64,000 bases of DNA from Hansfordia pulvinata (Eukaryota > Ascomycota > Sordariomycetes > Xylariales): assembly GCA_006538405.1 (NCBI GenBank), contig BJKQ01000015.1, forward strand, positions 682,001-746,000, read 5' to 3'. Positions 60,570 to 64,000 of the stretch are shown in pieces. The notes under the pieces are model-generated. The model had not been told where the DNA came from. It did not search any database and saw only the letters and a program-made list of their open reading frames with translations. Both the position numbers and the translations under genes were made by a program. Positions within the stretch are counted from its first letter, which is position 1. Each line of letters starts with the position of its first letter.

Positions 60570-62347
60570 CCGTCGGGTATTGACCTTATAGACTCTGATT
60601 CTGAGGCCGCGCTCGAGGCTGTTCAGGGACTAGATCTCTACCTTTCTCAACTATCAGGGATTTCAGGTTCATGACAGGGCCTGGCCGTGGTGGACAGCCC
60701 TCCAGCTCCCCTCTCGGAGGAGATGCTCAGCATCCTGGCTGTCTGGAGCAGGGCTCTACAGTCCGGGAGGATGACCTCAGCGTCAGTGACCAAGGACCAC
60801 CAGCATGCCCGAGGAAGGCCGCACGCCGAACACGAAGCAGTGTCGCCTCCATCTCGCCGGTGGGGGAGAATGCGAGGCCACATCCTCCCGGGAGTCGCAA
60901 CGCGCAACTCGGCCCGGCCCCACGGCAGAGCCCCAGAACTCGGAGAGGGGACCCGGGACGGGAGGCGTGGGCCGCAGAGACGCGGCAGATTTTCGGGTTG
61001 TCACAGAACACCACCCGTCTAGACTCGCAGTTGGGATCGCCGCCGACTCTACTCGACGGGAAGCCGAACCCTTTCCCCCTTCACGAAGAACTACTTCCGC
61101 GGCCGCGAGCCGCCTGCGCCAAGTCTACGGACGCCGCAGCACACGATGCTGGCGCATCTTCCTCGTCTTTGCCTGCTTCACTGTTTCAATATTTGAGCTA
61201 AACATTACATACGATAAGACACTGTTACAAGCCTCCCAGCTTACGGACCAGAAGACTTTCATCTCGTGGCTTTCAAGATCGCGACTTGGTCAACCGCGTG
61301 CAATAGCCTGCGAGGCCGCTGCGGTTAGCACAGCATAGGCGACTGCAGGCGGCTGCAGCTGTCTTGTAGAGGGAGATGAATTGGTGCACTCGGCACATGC
61401 TGCTGAGAGACCCAGGATACTATTGTGCTACCATGGGTAAAGATAGGTAGAGCCCGAGAGGCTCCGTCTTATCCGGAAGGGCATAAGACATGCCAACTCA
61501 AGAATTCATTTCTTCGGAGGATACATCAGCTGTGAAGCGCAGCGGCTTGGTTGTTGAAAGGTGGTCACGTAGATGTAGTACGTAGAATGAACGAGGGTTC
61601 GTGGCAACACGTCTAACCACACACGACCCAGGGACGTCGTCGAGTTCAGACTTTTGACCAACCCATGGGAGGACCTGAACGTGCCTGATACAAAGCGCAC
61701 CTCCCTGTTGACACGCGGGTGGCCCTACATACAGGCATCGCCAGCCGTCTCTTCCTACATGTATGCTCGTTAGAGGCATCCTGCACATGAATCGGCAGGC
61801 GGTATCTATCCGTCCCATCTCCGAGGCATGATCTGATCGACTTCCACTACCGTCATCGACATCCCGGCCTTGTTGATGGGATACGGCGCGATACCTACAT
61901 GTTGAAACGCACCACGCATTGGTTGGAGTTGCGATCCGACTCCTGGGAGCACCCAGATAACGTGCTGGCCAGATTCGTGATCCTCTCGGTGGTATCACTC
62001 ACCTCTACTACGCCACCCAGTACGCACCCCTTCACTTGACCCTGTTGCTCCCTTTCTTATTCTGATTTGACCCGCACCGTGCTGCATCACCACGTGTATG
62101 GATTCAGAGCGTTATCGGAACGGGCCACCTGTTCGGCCGACATTCAGCGGCGGCCCCACATCCGGCCGGCTGCAACCTGCAGCACCGTCGTTCGCGGTTC
62201 GCCTCGTCGATGTGTGCACTGAACTGGTGCCTCAGAACCCGACACCGGTCACCGGCGAGAAGCACGGCGCAGCTTTCTTTGCCACTCTTAGCATGTCGGA
62301 GTAGTAAGTGGTATAGTGACCGTTGTCAATCTGATTCTGGCAGTTGG
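60570..62347. other. Intergenic region
   Basis: No supported gene. GC content falls somewhat after 61350. An ATG-initiated ORF at 60805-61338 has no domains and a composition that changes midway; I do not call it. Confidence 0.4.
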
Positions 62348-62743
62348 TCATGATGCCGTGCCTGCACCTTCTTTCGTCGTCCAGCAACAACGCTGGCGAG
62401 CCTCGGGATCAGTCGCCACTGCATCCTCGGGAATGGGGTCTCGTTCTCCCCCAATCTCCATCAAGAGAGCCTCGTCAACAGGCGATATGTTTGGGTCAGG
62501 GACATATGGTTTGATCACGTCCGCCGAGGCAGCCATGTCGGAGCGAGGCTCCACGGTGATAGGTGCCGATGGCATGATGGCGGGCGATGAGGAGTGTCAG
62601 CGACGGGTGACCAGATGCATCTCTTCCTCGTACTGCTTCATGAGGTACCGTCCTAGGTCGTTGTGGGCGTTGGTGGTGTCTTCCATCTGTGAGCGGAGGT
62701 CTTGGTACCGTCGTCGAAGCTCATCGGCAGTCATGGATGGCAT
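62348..62743 (-). pseudogene. Decayed coding sequence with in-frame TGA, coiled-coil-like
   Basis: Minus-strand frame starting at ATG 62743 reads MPSMTADELRRRYQDLRSQM, then AHNDLGRYLMKQYEEEMHLV, a likely helix or coiled coil. It meets TGA at 62599-62597, then continues in the same frame (PSAPITVEPRSDMAASADVI, YVPDPNISPVDEALLMEIGG) to a stop at 62348. TGA could come from CGA by one C-to-T change. Further upstream another protein-like piece lies in a different frame (LEEQLRDLTKVRAGLATAHS, about 62780-62845). The family is unknown; a decayed repeat-borne gene is possible. Confidence 0.4.
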
Positions 62744-63191
62744 GGCCGCCACCGGTCAATGTCTCAATTGTAGAATGAGCTGTGGCCAGTCCGGCTCTCA
62801 CCTTCGTCAGGTCCCGAAGCTGCTCCTCAAGTCACCGCGGGTCGGCGTAATGTCACCGCTCCTCGTGCACCCGTGTCCTTCGTACGAAAGATGAAAGGGC
62901 CGATCCCACAATATCCATTCCGTTCTGTGGTGCTCCATTGCGGCAGCAGTGGCAGTCGGCAATGCTCCCAGACTGACGATCCACATGGCCATCAGTTGGT
63001 AGAAGTTAGTGGTGCCTGAGAAAAGAAGAAGAAAACCTGGCTTACCGGGCCAAGGACTGGGCTGCCGACTGACGGCAACACGTGACGAGGGAGTCCCGGA
63101 GCGACCGCGCGCCACGTCGAGACGCGATGATGATGACTCTGCCGGCCAGCGGGAAACGCAGACAAGCAGACGGAACTGCTTGTAGCGGCGC

Positions 63192-63757
63192 ATGACAGGG
63201 CCAAGTAACCATCGATCGCCGTCCCCGGAGGCTTTGGTGATGGTTCGCCCCTGCGGCTTCAGCCTACCATCTTCGCCCTCCGGCGACGGGGCGGCGTGGA
63301 TGATGTGCCACCTTCACCTGCGGTCGCTTCTCTACCCACGCGGAGAGAGAGAGAGAGAGAGGGAGAGAGAGAGTTGCTCTCCTGCGGTGGGTGGCTGTGA
63401 CATGCAGACCGTGAGTTTCTTCAACGCGTAATGGGGAAATCTCGCCAGGTCGAACCGCGTCGGCCTCGTGATGCCCGCTCCATCGCCGACCATCGAGGGG
63501 GCATCTCTAGAAAAATCCTTGGTACTTGAACGGCCAGAAACGAAGACGAGGTCATCTCCTTGACGGGGCACACCTTGCAGATGAACGCCGTTACTACCTA
63601 GTTCAGGGCACCCGAAACCGCGAAAGAAGAAAATTGACAACCGGCTTCAACTCATGACCGAGCGCGCAGAACTGCGGCTGGCCGACTCGAGCAAATTCAA
63701 GCACTGGACATAAGCAGCTGAAGACATGCAAGGACACTCTCCAACCCATTATCGGCG
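63192..63757 (+). pseudogene. Decayed coding sequence with several in-frame stops
   Basis: One plus-strand frame keeps protein-like composition across stops at 63429 (TAA), 63561 (TGA), 63582 (TGA) and 63711 (TAA). It reads APSPTIEGASLEKSLVLERP, then HPKPRKKKIDNRLQLMTERA, then ELRLADSSKFKHWT. All four stops can come from CAA or CGA by one C-to-T change, as in RIP or deamination. A GA dinucleotide run (63342-63372) interrupts the first part. Family unknown. Confidence 0.35.
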
Positions 63758-64000
63758 ATGGACGCCGGAGATGATGATGCCGACAGTAATGATAGAGTCC
63801 GGCCGGCACCTGGACAGAATAGTTCAGTGGCGGATCACTCGGGCCTGGTCTCGCCTGGCATTGACCGACTGACCGCTGTTGCAAGTGACAACGTACCAGA
63901 TCCCCAGCCAAGACTGGACCGGTTAATATATCGTCCCGGCTCTGCTGGTGCGGTGGGCACCCTCGTCACGCAGACAGCTAACGCTGGCGAGCTGGGTCTG
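63758..64000 (+). CDS. Partial ORF running off the right edge, unknown
   Basis: ATG at 63758 begins an open frame of 81 codons to the window end with no stop. It starts MDAGDDDADSNDRVRPAPG and continues ADHSGLVSPGIDRLTAVAS. The N-terminus is acidic and the rest balanced, with no signal peptide. The nearest upstream in-frame stop is a TGA about 40 nt before. It may be the start of a real gene or, since it is one base off the decayed frame just upstream, the continuation of that remnant. Confidence 0.35.
   Translation, partial: MDAGDDDADSNDRVRPAPGQNSSVADHSGLVSPGIDRLTAVASDNVPDPQPRLDRLIYRPGSAGAVGTLVTQTANAGELGL

Noticed and set aside
60805..61338. 177-codon plus-strand ORF after the secreted-protein gene
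   Set aside because: ATG-initiated, but composition changes halfway and no domain, signal peptide or intron supports it.

Overview
The window looks like nuclear DNA of a filamentous ascomycete, most likely a Sordariomycete close to the Sordariales/Chaetomiaceae. The reasons are short GT-AG introns, TATA boxes 50-170 nt upstream of ATGs, a cellulose-active AA9 polysaccharide monooxygenase, a peroxisomal alcohol oxidase with 11 introns, and one AT-rich island with the signature of repeat-induced point mutation (RIP). There is no sign of prokaryotic organisation. The GC-rich background is full of microsatellites and long poly-G/poly-C runs, and strong GC3 bias makes many long antisense ORFs that are not genes.

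Layout, left to right. 1-5 kb: repeat-rich intergenic DNA plus a possible decayed gene (about 4.2-4.65 kb, minus). 5.3-6.2 kb: AA9 LPMO (minus) with an odd splice donor. 8.2-9.1 kb: AsaB/CmcJ-type Fe(II)/2OG oxygenase (minus). 11.5-12.85 kb: broken F-box-type gene (plus). 14.1-14.5 kb: coactosin-like actin-binding protein. 15.0-15.6 kb: small cupin protein with a polyglutamine tail (minus). 16.5-17.9 kb: p34/Irc6-like adaptin-binding protein. 18-30 kb: a gene desert of about 12 kb. 30.3-32.5 kb: homeodomain transcription factor. 32.5-42.7 kb: a second desert holding a RIP-mutated DNA transposon of about 3.3 kb with terminal inverted repeats. 42.8-47.4 kb: Dnf3-type P4-ATPase. 50.6-53.5 kb: alcohol oxidase. 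53.9-54.5 kb: small secreted Cys-containing protein (minus). 59.4-60.6 kb: larger secreted protein of unknown family. 62.3-64 kb: decayed coding remnants and an ORF running off the right edge.

The genes do not form an obvious pathway or biosynthetic cluster. They are mostly housekeeping genes (membrane lipid flipping, actin, vesicle traffic, one developmental regulator) mixed with secreted or degradative functions (LPMO, two secreted unknowns, alcohol oxidase).

Two window-wide patterns stand out. First, several otherwise well-conserved genes need exactly one extra base in a short G or C run to restore a single frame, always in the same direction, which suggests a systematic deletion bias in the assembly. 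Second, the octamer TACGAGTA/TACTCGTA occurs about 30 times between genes, against roughly one expected, and never in a recognised exon. I found no convincing new multi-gene system; the dispersed motif is the most intriguing unexplained signal.
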